Shown: positions 50,496 to 59,005 of the stretch, piece after piece
Layout: every line of letters starts with the position of its first letter
Numbering within the stretch: the stretch's first letter is position 1
Virus record (IMG/VR): IMGVR_UViG_3300020054_000866
Coordinates: 1-64,000 of that record
From: a virus
Length of the DNA stretch: 64,000 nt
Reading direction: 5' to 3' (one strand)
Program-made: the position numbers and the translations under genes
The notes under the pieces: model-generated
Seen by the model: the letters and a program-made list of their open reading frames with translations, nothing else
Database searches by the model: none
What the model was told of the DNA's origin: nothing

Positions 50496-50812
50496 TGAAT
50501 AGGTACATGGAAAAAGCGATAGAGCTCGCTCACAGCAGCAAGTGCAGGCACAAGCACGGGTGCGTTGTAGTCAAAAACGGAAAGATCATTTCAAAAGCCA
50601 CAAACAAAAAAGTCGGAGACCCGTCCGTGGAGTTTCGTCTCGCGCTTCACGCGGAGTTTGCGGCTGTTGTAGCGGCAGGAACGCACGCCGCGGGTTCAAC
50701 AGTCTATGTAGCCAGAGTCCAAGCAGACGGCTCGACTGCGCTGTCTAAGCCTTGTAAGAAGTGTGAAAATATGATGAAAAGATCTGGAGTATCTAAGGTA
50801 GTGTGGACATGA
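50495..50812 (+). CDS. Second zinc-dependent cytidine/deoxycytidylate deaminase-like protein
   Basis: The 105-aa protein contains ALHAEFAAVVAAG and KPCKKCENMMKRSG, the HxE and PCxxC motifs of the cytidine deaminase superfamily. It is shorter than the dCMP deaminase at 48183 and clearly a different subfamily. GTG 50495 overlaps the polymerase stop; ATG 50507 is an alternative. Substrate is unknown; a modified cytidine nucleotide is possible in this context. Confidence 0.8.
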   Translation: MNRYMEKAIELAHSSKCRHKHGCVVVKNGKIISKATNKKVGDPSVEFRLALHAEFAAVVAAGTHAAGSTVYVARVQADGSTALSKPCKKCENMMKRSGVSKVVWT

Positions 50813-51273
50813 CAATTTATTTGTGCGTCGATCCAGGAAAAATGAGCGGTATAGCCGCCATAAGCTACGACCATCAAGAAGCGCCAGAGCTAGTCGCGTC
50901 AGGCGAGTACGACGCCAGAAACTATCATAAGCCGATCATAGAAACTATTGTAGCGTCTTATTACACTAAGACACCGATCAAGGTGATTTGTGAAAGGTTT
51001 ACGATCAACGCGCAGACTGTTAAGAACTCTCAAGCGCCGTACAGTCTAGAGCAGATCGGAGTTCTCAAGCACTTGATGCTTGTAAATGGGCTTGAACCCG
51101 ACGACATAGTGTTTCAGTCACCGTCAGACGCAAAGAGAATGTTTGACAACAGCGCACTGAAAAAGTTAGACTTTTGGCACAAAGGTGGAGACGGCCATGC
51201 GCTTGACGCGATACGTCACGGTTTGTTGGCAGTCACAAAGGATGGCTGGGTGCCTCGTGCTTTGTTACAATAG
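50809..51273 (+). CDS. RuvC-like Holliday junction resolvase
   Basis: The ATG at 50809 overlaps the previous stop (ATGA), giving 154 aa. The RNase H-like fold shows CVDPGKMSGIAA with the first Asp, ICERF with Glu, and GDGHALDAIRHGL with the last acidic pair. Such small RuvC-like enzymes in actinophages cut branched DNA before packaging. It belongs to the replication and recombination block. Confidence 0.83.
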   Translation: MTIYLCVDPGKMSGIAAISYDHQEAPELVASGEYDARNYHKPIIETIVASYYTKTPIKVICERFTINAQTVKNSQAPYSLEQIGVLKHLMLVNGLEPDDIVFQSPSDAKRMFDNSALKKLDFWHKGGDGHALDAIRHGLLAVTKDGWVPRALLQ

Positions 51274-51309
51274 ATACTGAAGAAAAAACTTCAACATGTG
51301 CATACTTTG

Positions 51310-51331
51310 CACTGTAATATGTGATACAGTG
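51310..51331. promoter_or_regulatory. Inverted repeat upstream of the helicase gene
   Basis: CACTGTA (51310-51316) and TACAGTG (51325-51331) are perfect arms around 8 nt. Just upstream GTGCA-tactt-TGCAC forms another. The 89-nt spacer is the only break in the replication block and likely holds a controlled promoter (TAATAT or TACAGT as -10 candidates). Confidence 0.45.
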
Positions 51332-51362
51332 ATGATTACTCAACGACGACAAGAGGTTTTTA

Positions 51363-53159
51363 GTGGCAGTTCAGGTAGAACTAAGTCAAGACGGCTCCTC
51401 AATTCACATTCATGCTGAGTGGCGATACAAAGAGCTATGTAAGAGCATCCCCGGCGCGTCGTGGGCTGCAAAAGATGGTGTTTGGAAGGTTCCTACAAGT
51501 TGGGCCTCGTGCTTGGCACTGCGATCTGTCTTTCGCGAAGAACTTGAGATCGGTAGCAGACTAACAGACTGGGCAGTCAATGAGCGCACGTCACGAGTAG
51601 ACCCGTGTAATTCACTCCGTGAGCTCGAGGCACTTCCAGACGGCGACGGCTACAATGAAGATCTGTTCCCGCACCAGCGCGCTGGAGTCGAGTTTCTCGC
51701 TGCTGCACGTCGCGCGCTTCTCGCCGATGAGCCGGGGCTAGGAAAAACAGCACAGGCTATTCGAGGATTAAAGAAAATCCAAGATCTCGGTGATGAGGTA
51801 TTCCCGGCTCTCATCGTTTGCCCGAACACCGTCAAGAAAACTTGGAAACGCGAGTTTTCTCTTTGGTGGCCAGAGGTAAACGTTCAGGTTATCGCCGGGT
51901 CTGCGGCTCAGAGACGCAAGCAGTTTGAAGAAGAAGCAGACGTCTACGTGATCAACTGGGAATCTCTTCGAGCGCACTCAAGGCTTGCGCCATACGGGTC
52001 TGTTGCGCTTGCTCGATGCGTTGAGTGCGGGGGTCACGACGACAAAGTCAGTGAGACTCGTTGCGAGGTCCACCAACGTGAGCTAAATCAGATTGATTTC
52101 AAGGCGGTTGTAGCCGACGAGATCCACAGATCGAAGGACCCAAAGAGCAAGCAGACGCGTGCGCTATGGTCTGCGACTGGCGAGGCCGACATTAGATTCG
52201 CGATGACTGGCACTCCAATCGCTAATGACGTTCTTGATTTTTGGCCGATTCTGCATTGGATTTCCCCCGAGGAGTGGCCGAGCAAGACTAGGTGGATCGA
52301 CAGAATGGTCGACATCATGCTCAACGCATTTGGTGGCATGATGGTTCTTGGCGTAAAGCCGCACATGCGCGATGAGTTCTACGCCGCAATCAACCCGAGG
52401 ATGCGTAGGATGCTTAAAGAGCGCGTGCTCCCATGGCTCCCGCCCGTAATCATGGACAGACGCGATGTCGAGATGTCGGCTAAGCAACGAAAAGCGTACA
52501 CTCAGATGCAGGAAGTAATGATCGCCGAACTGGAGCACGGCGATGCTATTACTGCGCCAAGTCCGTTGACACAGACACTTCGTCTACTTCAATTTGCAAG
52601 CTCTTTTGCGGAGATAGACGTAGACGAAATGACTGGAGAAATCCAAGTAAAGCTCGCTGAGCCATCGTGCAAGGTCGACGCGTTGATGGACGATATACAG
52701 AACGGAGACTTTGGAGATGACTCAGTTGCCGTCTGCGCTGTTTCTAGGCAGCTAATTGAACTGCTGAGCGCGCGCCTAGAAAAAGCCAAAATTCCTCACG
52801 GGCTAATCACAGGCGCACAGGACGAAGACGAGCGTCAGCAGGCAATTGATGATTTCCAAGAAGGAAGAATCAAGTGGATTCTCTTCACCGCGCAGGCGGG
52901 TGGCGTTGGAGTGACGTTGACTGCTGCTCGGCGGCTTATCATGCTTCAGCGCCCGTGGTCACTTGTCGACTACAAACAGGCACTAGACAGAGTTCATCGC
53001 ATCGGGTCAGAGATTCACGACTCTATTTTGATCACGGACTACGTTACCGAGGGCACTATTGAGGAGAGAGTCATTGACGTGCTGGACGTAAAATCTGAGA
53101 ACTTTGAAGAAGTCGTTCAAGATAAAGCAAAGCTTCTCAAGATGCTAAAGGGAGAGTGA
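51363..53159 (+). CDS. SNF2-like superfamily 2 helicase
   Basis: The 598-aa protein shows an N-terminal region, then LFPHQRAGVEFL (Q-like motif), Walker A DEPGLGKT (about residue 122), motif II ADEIHRSK (about 250), motif III SATG/MTGTPI, and C-terminal motifs with FTAQAGGVGVTLTAA and QALDRVHRIGS. A cysteine cluster (CVECGG...CEVH, about 219-236) between motifs I and II could bind zinc. These phage helicases act in replication restart or recombination. GTG start at 51363. Confidence 0.92.
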   Translation: MAVQVELSQDGSSIHIHAEWRYKELCKSIPGASWAAKDGVWKVPTSWASCLALRSVFREELEIGSRLTDWAVNERTSRVDPCNSLRELEALPDGDGYNEDLFPHQRAGVEFLAAARRALLADEPGLGKTAQAIRGLKKIQDLGDEVFPALIVCPNTVKKTWKREFSLWWPEVNVQVIAGSAAQRRKQFEEEADVYVINWESLRAHSRLAPYGSVALARCVECGGHDDKVSETRCEVHQRELNQIDFKAVVADEIHRSKDPKSKQTRALWSATGEADIRFAMTGTPIANDVLDFWPILHWISPEEWPSKTRWIDRMVDIMLNAFGGMMVLGVKPHMRDEFYAAINPRMRRMLKERVLPWLPPVIMDRRDVEMSAKQRKAYTQMQEVMIAELEHGDAITAPSPLTQTLRLLQFASSFAEIDVDEMTGEIQVKLAEPSCKVDALMDDIQNGDFGDDSVAVCAVSRQLIELLSARLEKAKIPHGLITGAQDEDERQQAIDDFQEGRIKWILFTAQAGGVGVTLTAARRLIMLQRPWSLVDYKQALDRVHRIGSEIHDSILITDYVTEGTIEERVIDVLDVKSENFEEVVQDKAKLLKMLKGE

Positions 53160-53160
53160 C

Positions 53161-54111
53161 ATGACAGTTCTAGAGACTCCGGTAGAAATCAAGCCAATAC
53201 GCATATCCAACTCCGAGATTCAAACGTTTAAAGACTGTAGAAGAAAGTGGTGGCTAAGCTACTATAGAAGACTTCAGCCACGTGCACAAAAATACACTGG
53301 CCCACTGGCGCTCGGCACCAGGGTCCATGCGGCTCTAGACGAGTACTACTCGCAAGGAGTACCGCTTCTTGAGTCGTACGCAAAGTACGTCGAGATCGAC
53401 AAGCAAGCGCTCATTGACTCGTTTAGGGACACAGTTGAACTTGACACTGAAGCCGAACTCGGCAGAATCATGCTTGAGGGCTACCTCGAGTGGGTAGAGG
53501 AAAACGGAATTGACGCAGAACTAGAGATGATCTCGACTGAGGAGATCATCAGCATGCCACTCTTCGATGGCAGAGTCGAGTTGCAGGGAAAACTTGACAT
53601 GCGAGTCCGCAGAAAGGCGGACGGTGTTCGACTGTTTAGAGACTTCAAGACAGTCGGTGGCTCGTTTGCAGAGTTCGCCAGTCTTGCTCACATGAATGAG
53701 CAGATTCTTACGTACATGCTTCTTGAAGCGTATCAGAACAAAGATGGCGAGCGCTGCGACGGTGGCATCTTTACGATGCTCAAGAAGGTGAAAAGAACTG
53801 CTAATGCAAAGCCTCCGTTCTACGATCAGATAGAGGTTCGGCATAATCAGTTTACGCTAAGAACTTTTTGGAATCGCATACACGGAGTAATTCAAGACAT
53901 GCTTCGAGTACGTGACGCTCTTGACGAAGGCTCTGACCCGCACTACGTTGCGTACCCGAGCCCCAGCCGAGATTGCAAGTGGAAATGTCAGTTTTTCGCT
54001 GTGTGCCCGCTGTTTGACGACGGTAGCGCAGCAGAGCAAGCACTTGAGGAGCTTTTCATTACAGATGACCCGTACAGCTATTATCAGACAAATGAGCCGA
54101 AAGGTAACTAA
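53161..54111 (+). CDS. Cas4/RecB-like PD-(D/E)XK nuclease with Fe-S type cysteines
   Basis: The 316-aa protein has SNSEIQTFKDCRRKWWL with Cys26, a PD-(D/E)XK core (ELQGKLDMRV then LFRDFKTVG, about residue 158) and a C-terminal cluster Cys272-x3-Cys276-x5-Cys282. One N-terminal plus three C-terminal cysteines is the [4Fe-4S] arrangement of Cas4 and AddB. No CRISPR repeats or Cas1 are present, so it is a recombination exonuclease, probably feeding ssDNA to the Sak4-like ATPase 3 nt downstream. Confidence 0.9.
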   Translation: MTVLETPVEIKPIRISNSEIQTFKDCRRKWWLSYYRRLQPRAQKYTGPLALGTRVHAALDEYYSQGVPLLESYAKYVEIDKQALIDSFRDTVELDTEAELGRIMLEGYLEWVEENGIDAELEMISTEEIISMPLFDGRVELQGKLDMRVRRKADGVRLFRDFKTVGGSFAEFASLAHMNEQILTYMLLEAYQNKDGERCDGGIFTMLKKVKRTANAKPPFYDQIEVRHNQFTLRTFWNRIHGVIQDMLRVRDALDEGSDPHYVAYPSPSRDCKWKCQFFAVCPLFDDGSAAEQALEELFITDDPYSYYQTNEPKGN

Positions 54112-54114
54112 CAC

Positions 54115-54864
54115 ATGAGTGGTATTCAACGGTCGTTGACCATTATGGTCTACGGCGAGTCAAAGGTCGGAAAGTCGACATTCGCAGTGACAGCACCGTA
54201 CCCGCGTCTCATGCTCGACGTGGAGGGCGGACACAGATTCCTCCCGATCAACGTAAAGTACTGGGACCCGATGCGCGAGGAGCCTCCTGTAGCAGATGGA
54301 AGCTGGGACACGTGCGTTGTCAACGTGACCGAGTACGACACTGTTCTCAAGGCGTACCAGTGGCTGCAGCTCGGTAAGCATCAGTTCAAGTCGCTGATCA
54401 TCGACTCGATCTCAGAGCTCCAGGTAAAGTGCGTCGACAGCATTGCTGGAAAGAATCAAATGCAGATGCAACAGTGGGGCGAGCTTCTTCGTCACATGGG
54501 CGGTCTGCTTCGAGATCTCCGCGATCTTACGATGCACCCAGTCGCGCCTCTGGAGGCGATCGTACTTACCGCGATGGCAAGAATGGGTCAAGACGGTCGC
54601 TATCGTCCGTACCTCCAGGGGCAGCTTGCCATTCAGGCACCGTACTTCTACGACATTCTCGGCGCGGTTACCGTCGAGACATTCCCAAATCCTGACCCAA
54701 CGCAGCCGCCAATCAAGGCGCGTCAAATGTACGTCGAGCGTACTAGCGACTACGAGGCAGGCGAGCGTGTTCAGGGACGACTTGGTAAAGTCGTCGATCA
54801 ACAGAATCTCAGCGTCGAGTCGATGCTGGACATTGTCTTCGGCCCTCGGCCGAGTGAAAGCTAA
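54115..54864 (+). CDS. Sak4-like RecA-fold ATPase
   Basis: The 249-aa protein has Walker A YGESKVGKST (residues 13-22) at the very N-terminus, LMLDVEGGHRFLP, and Walker B-like SLIIDSISEL. This is the layout of Sak4-type single-strand annealing ATPases and AAA_24 proteins of phages. It lies between the Cas4-like nuclease and a DUF669-like protein, the common phage recombination triad. Confidence 0.85.
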   Translation: MSGIQRSLTIMVYGESKVGKSTFAVTAPYPRLMLDVEGGHRFLPINVKYWDPMREEPPVADGSWDTCVVNVTEYDTVLKAYQWLQLGKHQFKSLIIDSISELQVKCVDSIAGKNQMQMQQWGELLRHMGGLLRDLRDLTMHPVAPLEAIVLTAMARMGQDGRYRPYLQGQLAIQAPYFYDILGAVTVETFPNPDPTQPPIKARQMYVERTSDYEAGERVQGRLGKVVDQQNLSVESMLDIVFGPRPSES

Positions 54865-54898
54865 CAACAACAACAACACCAAAGGATAGGTGATAGAC

Positions 54899-55495
54899 AT
54901 GACTAGCCTCAACTGGGGTGACCTCATCAGCGAAGCAGGGGATGTTGGCTACGAGCCACTTCCCGACGGCGACTACGATCTCAAGATCGTGGAGGCAAAC
55001 GCCAAGGTGACTCAGACTGGAAAGACGATGTTCGCAGTCAAGGCGCAGGTTACGACTGGCGCCCACGCGAAGCGTCTCGTCTGGGACAATCTCGTCGTTT
55101 CGACCGACAACCCGAACGCTCTCGCGATCTTCTTCAGGAAGATGGGAGCTCTCGGTCTCGGTCGTGACTTCTTCTCAACCAACCCGAGCAACGCTCAGAT
55201 CGAGCAGGCGCTTGTAGATCGCCCGTTCCGCGGGCAGGTTGGCAGCCGCACTTGGCAGGGCCAGAAGAAGAACGAGATCAAGGCGTACTACTCGGCCAAT
55301 CCGGCGAACGCCGTTGCCGCGTCTGCCCCTCCCGCCGCAGCTGCGGCCCCTCCCGCTGCTGCGCCAGCGCCGCCCACGGCGCCGGCTCCGGCTCCGGCCG
55401 CGCCGGTCGCTGCGCCAGAGGCCGCGCCTGTTGCGGAAGCAGCGCCCGCTGCTGCTGAGGCAGCCCCCTCAGCGCCGCCTGCTGCGCCGTTCTGA
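54899..55495 (+). CDS. DUF669-like ssDNA-binding candidate with Ala/Pro tail
   Basis: The 198-aa protein from the ATG at 54899 (AGGTG 6 nt upstream) has a folded part of about 130 aa (LPDGDYDLKIVEANAKVTQT, TGKTMFAVKAQV) as seen in DUF669 proteins next to Sak4, and a long Ala/Pro tail rich in APAPAAP repeats. The family is suspected to bind ssDNA. The tail is unusually long and lacks the acidic tip of classical SSB. A short CAA repeat lies in the spacer before the gene. Confidence 0.72.
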   Translation: MTSLNWGDLISEAGDVGYEPLPDGDYDLKIVEANAKVTQTGKTMFAVKAQVTTGAHAKRLVWDNLVVSTDNPNALAIFFRKMGALGLGRDFFSTNPSNAQIEQALVDRPFRGQVGSRTWQGQKKNEIKAYYSANPANAVAASAPPAAAAAPPAAAPAPPTAPAPAPAAPVAAPEAAPVAEAAPAAAEAAPSAPPAAPF

Positions 55496-55508
55496 TAGCT
55501 GTAGGTGA

Positions 55509-55539
55509 GTCGCCCGCTCCGTCTTCAGGGGCGGGCGGC
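55509..55539 (+). terminator. GC-rich terminator hairpin after the recombination block
   Basis: GTCGCCCGCTCC (55509-55520), loop gtcttca, GGGGCGGGCGGC (55528-55539) pair over 12 bp with two G-U, followed by a T-rich stretch (ATTTCTTTTC). It separates the recombination genes from the GT-B-like pair. Confidence 0.75.
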
Positions 55540-55569
55540 TAGCCTGCAATTTCTTTTCTAAGGACACAA

Positions 55570-56772
55570 ATGCGTATTCTAATGACAGGTTTTACCGCTC
55601 TGCAAATAAACACAGAGCGTAGAACGATCAAGAAGATCGACGTGCCAGCGTCTATTGCCGAAGCACTCGAGTCTCGAGGGCACTCTGTCGACTGGAGAAG
55701 AGTGACTCCCGGGGAAGATCTCTCATCATACGACGTCGCCTGGGTAAACCTTGCGCCGCTAAACTCGCTGAACGGTCGCCAGGGCGCGATGGGTGCGCTG
55801 TACACGCTCTCCTCTGGTCTGCCCGCCGTTGGATTCTTCGATGACTGGCAATTCGCCGCAGTGTTTAACGCGTCACGAGCGTTGAAGCGACATCCAGAGC
55901 TTCTGTATAAGTATCTATTGTCTGGGCCGAGAGGCGATGAGCCGGCGACGTACTACTCGTATGATGACGCGAAGGCAGCACTTGATCGCGTCGCGGCGAA
56001 GAACCCTGAGGACGCAGCGAAATGCGGTCTTGGGCGGTACTTCTTCAATGACACTGACGAGAACATCAAGCTTTACGAAAACCAACTTGTCGCTGCTGGA
56101 GAGTCTATGCTCGCTGAGCGCTGGGCAGCAGGCCTTGTTCCGGCGTGCCCAATGTACGCGTTTGGTGATAGGCAGCTCGTAAGAAAGCGAATGCCTAAGG
56201 AAATGAATGGCATAGAAGCGCTCGACCCGAGCTCGACTATCTATAACATCCTAGCGAGCAGCGAGCCGCTGCCACCGGAGAGCAAGCAGAGATCGTGGGT
56301 TCTCGGCGCGCTGATGCCGCACGATACGTGGCTAGAAAAGAAGAAGCCCGAGTGGCCGGTAGAAATCATCGGAAGCAGAAAGCTTATTAAGAAGTTCGGC
56401 GGGCAGCGTCTTGACACGGAAGAAGACGTTCTAGCGTTCTACAACAATCACTGGGGGATTCTGTCTCCGCCGTATCCACACGCTGGCAGCGGTTGGTGGA
56501 GAAGCAGATTTATGTACGCCGCTCGAGTTAGGTCTATTCTTGTAGTAGATAAAGGCGAAGGCGACCCTATCGGTGACGCGTACAAAATCACAATCAAACA
56601 AGTCGAGAGTATGAGCGACGCTGAGCTCGAGGAAACTGCCAGAGCGCAGGCCGAGTCTCTTCGCCCGTACATGCCAAGCTACGATTCTTTTGTAGATCAC
56701 TGCGAAAGAATTGTTCTTAGGGCGATCAACGAAGACAAAGGTTTGAAGATACACCCAGACGGAAGTAGATGA
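55570..56772 (+). CDS. GT-B-like glycosyltransferase, paralogue A
   Basis: The 400-aa protein begins MRILMTGFTALQIN, with a Rossmann-like first strand, and has VAWVNLAPL, a helical middle, WVLGALMPHDTWLEKK and VEIIGSRKLIKKFGG as a second Rossmann unit, and a C-terminal PPYPHAGSGWWRSRFMYA ... KQVESMS segment. The next gene shares T-G-[FM]-T-A-x-Q at the start and WWxxR...VESMS near the end. The overall order recalls T4 beta-glucosyltransferase. A role in glycosylating modified DNA bases is an inference supported by the ThyA-like Asp enzyme; other acceptors remain possible. Confidence 0.6.
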   Translation: MRILMTGFTALQINTERRTIKKIDVPASIAEALESRGHSVDWRRVTPGEDLSSYDVAWVNLAPLNSLNGRQGAMGALYTLSSGLPAVGFFDDWQFAAVFNASRALKRHPELLYKYLLSGPRGDEPATYYSYDDAKAALDRVAAKNPEDAAKCGLGRYFFNDTDENIKLYENQLVAAGESMLAERWAAGLVPACPMYAFGDRQLVRKRMPKEMNGIEALDPSSTIYNILASSEPLPPESKQRSWVLGALMPHDTWLEKKKPEWPVEIIGSRKLIKKFGGQRLDTEEDVLAFYNNHWGILSPPYPHAGSGWWRSRFMYAARVRSILVVDKGEGDPIGDAYKITIKQVESMSDAELEETARAQAESLRPYMPSYDSFVDHCERIVLRAINEDKGLKIHPDGSR

Positions 56773-57794
56773 TGAAAAACATCGCGGTGACTGGGATGAC
56801 AGCATCTCAGTACTCAAGATCGCGCAATTCATCGTCACTAAGCTTTGTCGCCTGTCTAAGCGACGCTGCTACCATGTATGGAGACGACGTCCGTGTTTCG
56901 TGGATAAAGCCGTCTGTCTCTCACGCGCAAAGCGACTTTGAAGAATACGATGCGATACTTGTCGGTCTTTCTCCTCTTCTAAGTCTTGCTTCTCACTGCG
57001 CGTACGGCGTTCTTAATGTCGTCGGCATGCTAAAGGGCGATCAACGACTGCACTTCTATATTGACGCTCCTGACCCGGCAAAGATACGTCAAAGTCTGAG
57101 CGCGATTGTAAAGACGCCAGAGTCGTTGAAAAAGCCGATCTATAAGAATAGAAACGAGTACTCTAAAGTTTCTGGCTCAAGTGAGATTGTAGACAGGCTC
57201 GCTGAGTCTGCTGAGTATCTGTATTCAGACAAAAACTACAGAGTGCTGTACCCAGCGTTCTCGTTCACAGACGACGTTCACGTATCAAGAAAGTTGTTCG
57301 GGGAGGACTCGCTGAGAATGGTTCCGTTCAACTTCGATGCTCTATACACGAGGCAGGAAGTTGACGCAGTAATTTCAGCGGAGAAAAGCAAGCTATGGCT
57401 TGTAGAAAATCACAAGACGCGCTGGTTTGAGAGAATGAAAAATCTTCTTTCATATGACTGGGAACCGGTCAAAATTAAAAGAATGCAGCCGGACACCGTG
57501 TCACTAGACAGAATTTGCAGATCCACGGGAACAATCATATGCCCGCAAAACGACTCAATTACGTGGTGGACGTACAGATTAGTGCAATCTTTAGCAGCTC
57601 TAGTCCCGGTTTGTACAGAATGGCGAGATACAATCTCTATCGGGCAGTCATGGTCTGCCATACCGCAGGCCGTCGAGTCGATGAGCATAGCGGAGAGATA
57701 CTCTCTAGCATTAGAACAACTGGAGCAATACTCTCTATCTATTAGAGACGCAGAGACAGAGACATCTAGACTATTTAAGGAGCTTTCACTCTAA
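56769..57794 (+). CDS. GT-B-like glycosyltransferase, paralogue B
   Basis: The 341-aa protein begins KNIAVTGMTASQYS and includes YDAILVGLSPLLS, HFYIDAPDP, SKLWLVENHKTRW and a C-terminal ITWWTYRLVQSLAALVPVC ... QAVESMS segment, matching paralogue A in order. The end is similar in form to the donor-binding half of GT-B enzymes. Its ATG overlaps the previous stop (ATGATGA). Two adjacent related but distinct transferases could add two sugars in sequence or act as a heterodimer; this is inference. Confidence 0.6.
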   Translation: MMKNIAVTGMTASQYSRSRNSSSLSFVACLSDAATMYGDDVRVSWIKPSVSHAQSDFEEYDAILVGLSPLLSLASHCAYGVLNVVGMLKGDQRLHFYIDAPDPAKIRQSLSAIVKTPESLKKPIYKNRNEYSKVSGSSEIVDRLAESAEYLYSDKNYRVLYPAFSFTDDVHVSRKLFGEDSLRMVPFNFDALYTRQEVDAVISAEKSKLWLVENHKTRWFERMKNLLSYDWEPVKIKRMQPDTVSLDRICRSTGTIICPQNDSITWWTYRLVQSLAALVPVCTEWRDTISIGQSWSAIPQAVESMSIAERYSLALEQLEQYSLSIRDAETETSRLFKELSL

Positions 57795-58267
57795 TGAACA
57801 TTCTATTTAATCAGTGGCTTGAAAAGACAAAGAAGCTTCAATCAGAAGTCTACGGTGTAGATTACTCCGTGTTTCATAGCGACAGCCCAGAAGATCTTCG
57901 AGCGCTTATCGAGTACATCCGCTGGAACATGCTTGCTATTGATGACGAGCTCTCGGAGGTTCGCAAGGCGATTTCTTGGAAGCCTTGGCAGCACGACGAG
58001 CCGTACGCTGATCGCCGCGAGATTCTCAAGGAATGCGTAGACGTTCTTCATTTTGTCGCTAACATTCTCTGCGCCGCTGGTGCACTTGATGAAGATCTTG
58101 ATTCTGAGTACATCGCAAAGATGCAAATCAACGCGAATAGACAGAAGGCCGGGTACAGAGTTCTTGATGACGGCATGAAGTGCAAACTGTGCGCGCGTGC
58201 CTTAGACGACTACGACACCTCCTCGTGTAAGGAAGACGGGTGCCCGCAGCGTCATGGAGTCGTCTGA
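57794..58267 (+). CDS. MazG/dUTPase-like all-alpha NTP pyrophosphohydrolase with zinc finger
   Basis: The 157-aa protein has the all-alpha NTP-PPase pattern: ELSEVRKAISWKPW, REILKECVDVLHFVAN, and NRQKAGYR at the end of the domain. A C-terminal CKLCARALDDYDTSSCKEDGC zinc-finger-like tail follows. It could remove unwanted dNTPs such as dCTP or dUTP, as done by T4 dCTPase in hmC phages. Overlaps paralogue B by one nucleotide. Confidence 0.75.
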   Translation: MNILFNQWLEKTKKLQSEVYGVDYSVFHSDSPEDLRALIEYIRWNMLAIDDELSEVRKAISWKPWQHDEPYADRREILKECVDVLHFVANILCAAGALDEDLDSEYIAKMQINANRQKAGYRVLDDGMKCKLCARALDDYDTSSCKEDGCPQRHGVV

Positions 58268-58499
58268 GTTCGCGTGGGTTGATGTTTCAGCCCAGACAAT
58301 CAAGCAAGGTGACGTACTGCGAGTAAAGCTCGATGCGTACACGACTTCTGCTGGAAAAATGCACAACGGGCGGCTAGTTCGAGTAAGAGAAGTAAAAGAC
58401 GGAGACGTAAGAGTACACACTATTGACTTAAAGACACCACATATCAACGACGCGAGGCACGCGCCTCATCGTCTTGAACGGAAGGTAAGCGTTTTATGA
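58254..58499 (+). CDS. Small hypothetical protein (81 aa)
   Basis: The protein (SSEFAWVDVSAQTIKQGD...) looks like a small SH3-like beta-barrel with GRLVRVREVKDGDVRVHTI. It overlaps the neighbours by 14 and 4 nt. No family is recognised. Confidence 0.55.
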   Translation: MESSEFAWVDVSAQTIKQGDVLRVKLDAYTTSAGKMHNGRLVRVREVKDGDVRVHTIDLKTPHINDARHAPHRLERKVSVL

Positions 58500-58690
58500 G
58501 AGCAATAGTAAGATTTACAGCCGTCGGTAGTGACATCGAAGAGCTGCTATCAAAACTTAGAGAAGAATGGGCGTCGCTGTCAAATGGAAAAGACTTCCCA
58601 AGAGACAGCTCGATTGACATAGACAAGTTAGAAGAAACTGACGAAAAATACAGGGCCGTGTGCACCGCTCGAGTTAATATAGAAACCTGA
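58496..58690 (+). CDS. Small hypothetical protein (64 aa)
   Basis: The protein begins MRAIVRFTAVGSDIEELLSK and appears to be a small alpha/beta protein with a mixed charge pattern. ATGA overlap with the previous gene. Function unknown. Confidence 0.5.
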   Translation: MRAIVRFTAVGSDIEELLSKLREEWASLSNGKDFPRDSSIDIDKLEETDEKYRAVCTARVNIET

Positions 58691-58695
58691 GGAAA

Positions 58696-59004
58696 ATGAC
58701 AAAAAAGATTGAAACCACGAGCGAGTCTCCAAGAGAGAAGATGCTTTCGGAGGCAGCAAAAATTATCTCTGGAGAGCGTGATCTTCAGTACGGCGGACCG
58801 GAAGACAATTTCCAAAGAATCGCGTCGCTATGGTCAGTCATTTTTGACAGAGACTTCAGCAAAGAAGATGTCGCAATGGCAATGATCGCAGTAAAACTCG
58901 CGCGATTTTCTTCCAACTACGGATTTCAACCAGACACCTGGACGGACATCGCGGGGTACGCGGCGTGCGGTTACGAGGTCGGGTTGATCGACTCAGGAGA
59001 GTGA
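58696..59004 (+). CDS. DUF6378-like protein
   Basis: The 102-aa protein matches a frequent phage family: REKMLSEAAKIISGERDLQYG, PEDNFQRIASLW, DVAMAMIAVKLAR and DIAGYAACGYE. The all-alpha layout resembles MazG-related folds, but the acidic metal sites are not the same. It lies 2 nt before the methyltransferase gene. Confidence 0.75.
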   Translation: MTKKIETTSESPREKMLSEAAKIISGERDLQYGGPEDNFQRIASLWSVIFDRDFSKEDVAMAMIAVKLARFSSNYGFQPDTWTDIAGYAACGYEVGLIDSGE

Positions 59005-59005
59005 C

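Noticed and set aside
53161-54111. Cas4-like nuclease as part of a CRISPR system
   Set aside because: No direct-repeat/spacer array, Cas1 or Cas2 is present; the gene is in a typical phage recombination cluster with a Sak4-like ATPase.
54855-54885. CAA microsatellite as a phase-variation tract
   Set aside because: It is short, interrupted and between genes, so length change would not affect a reading frame.
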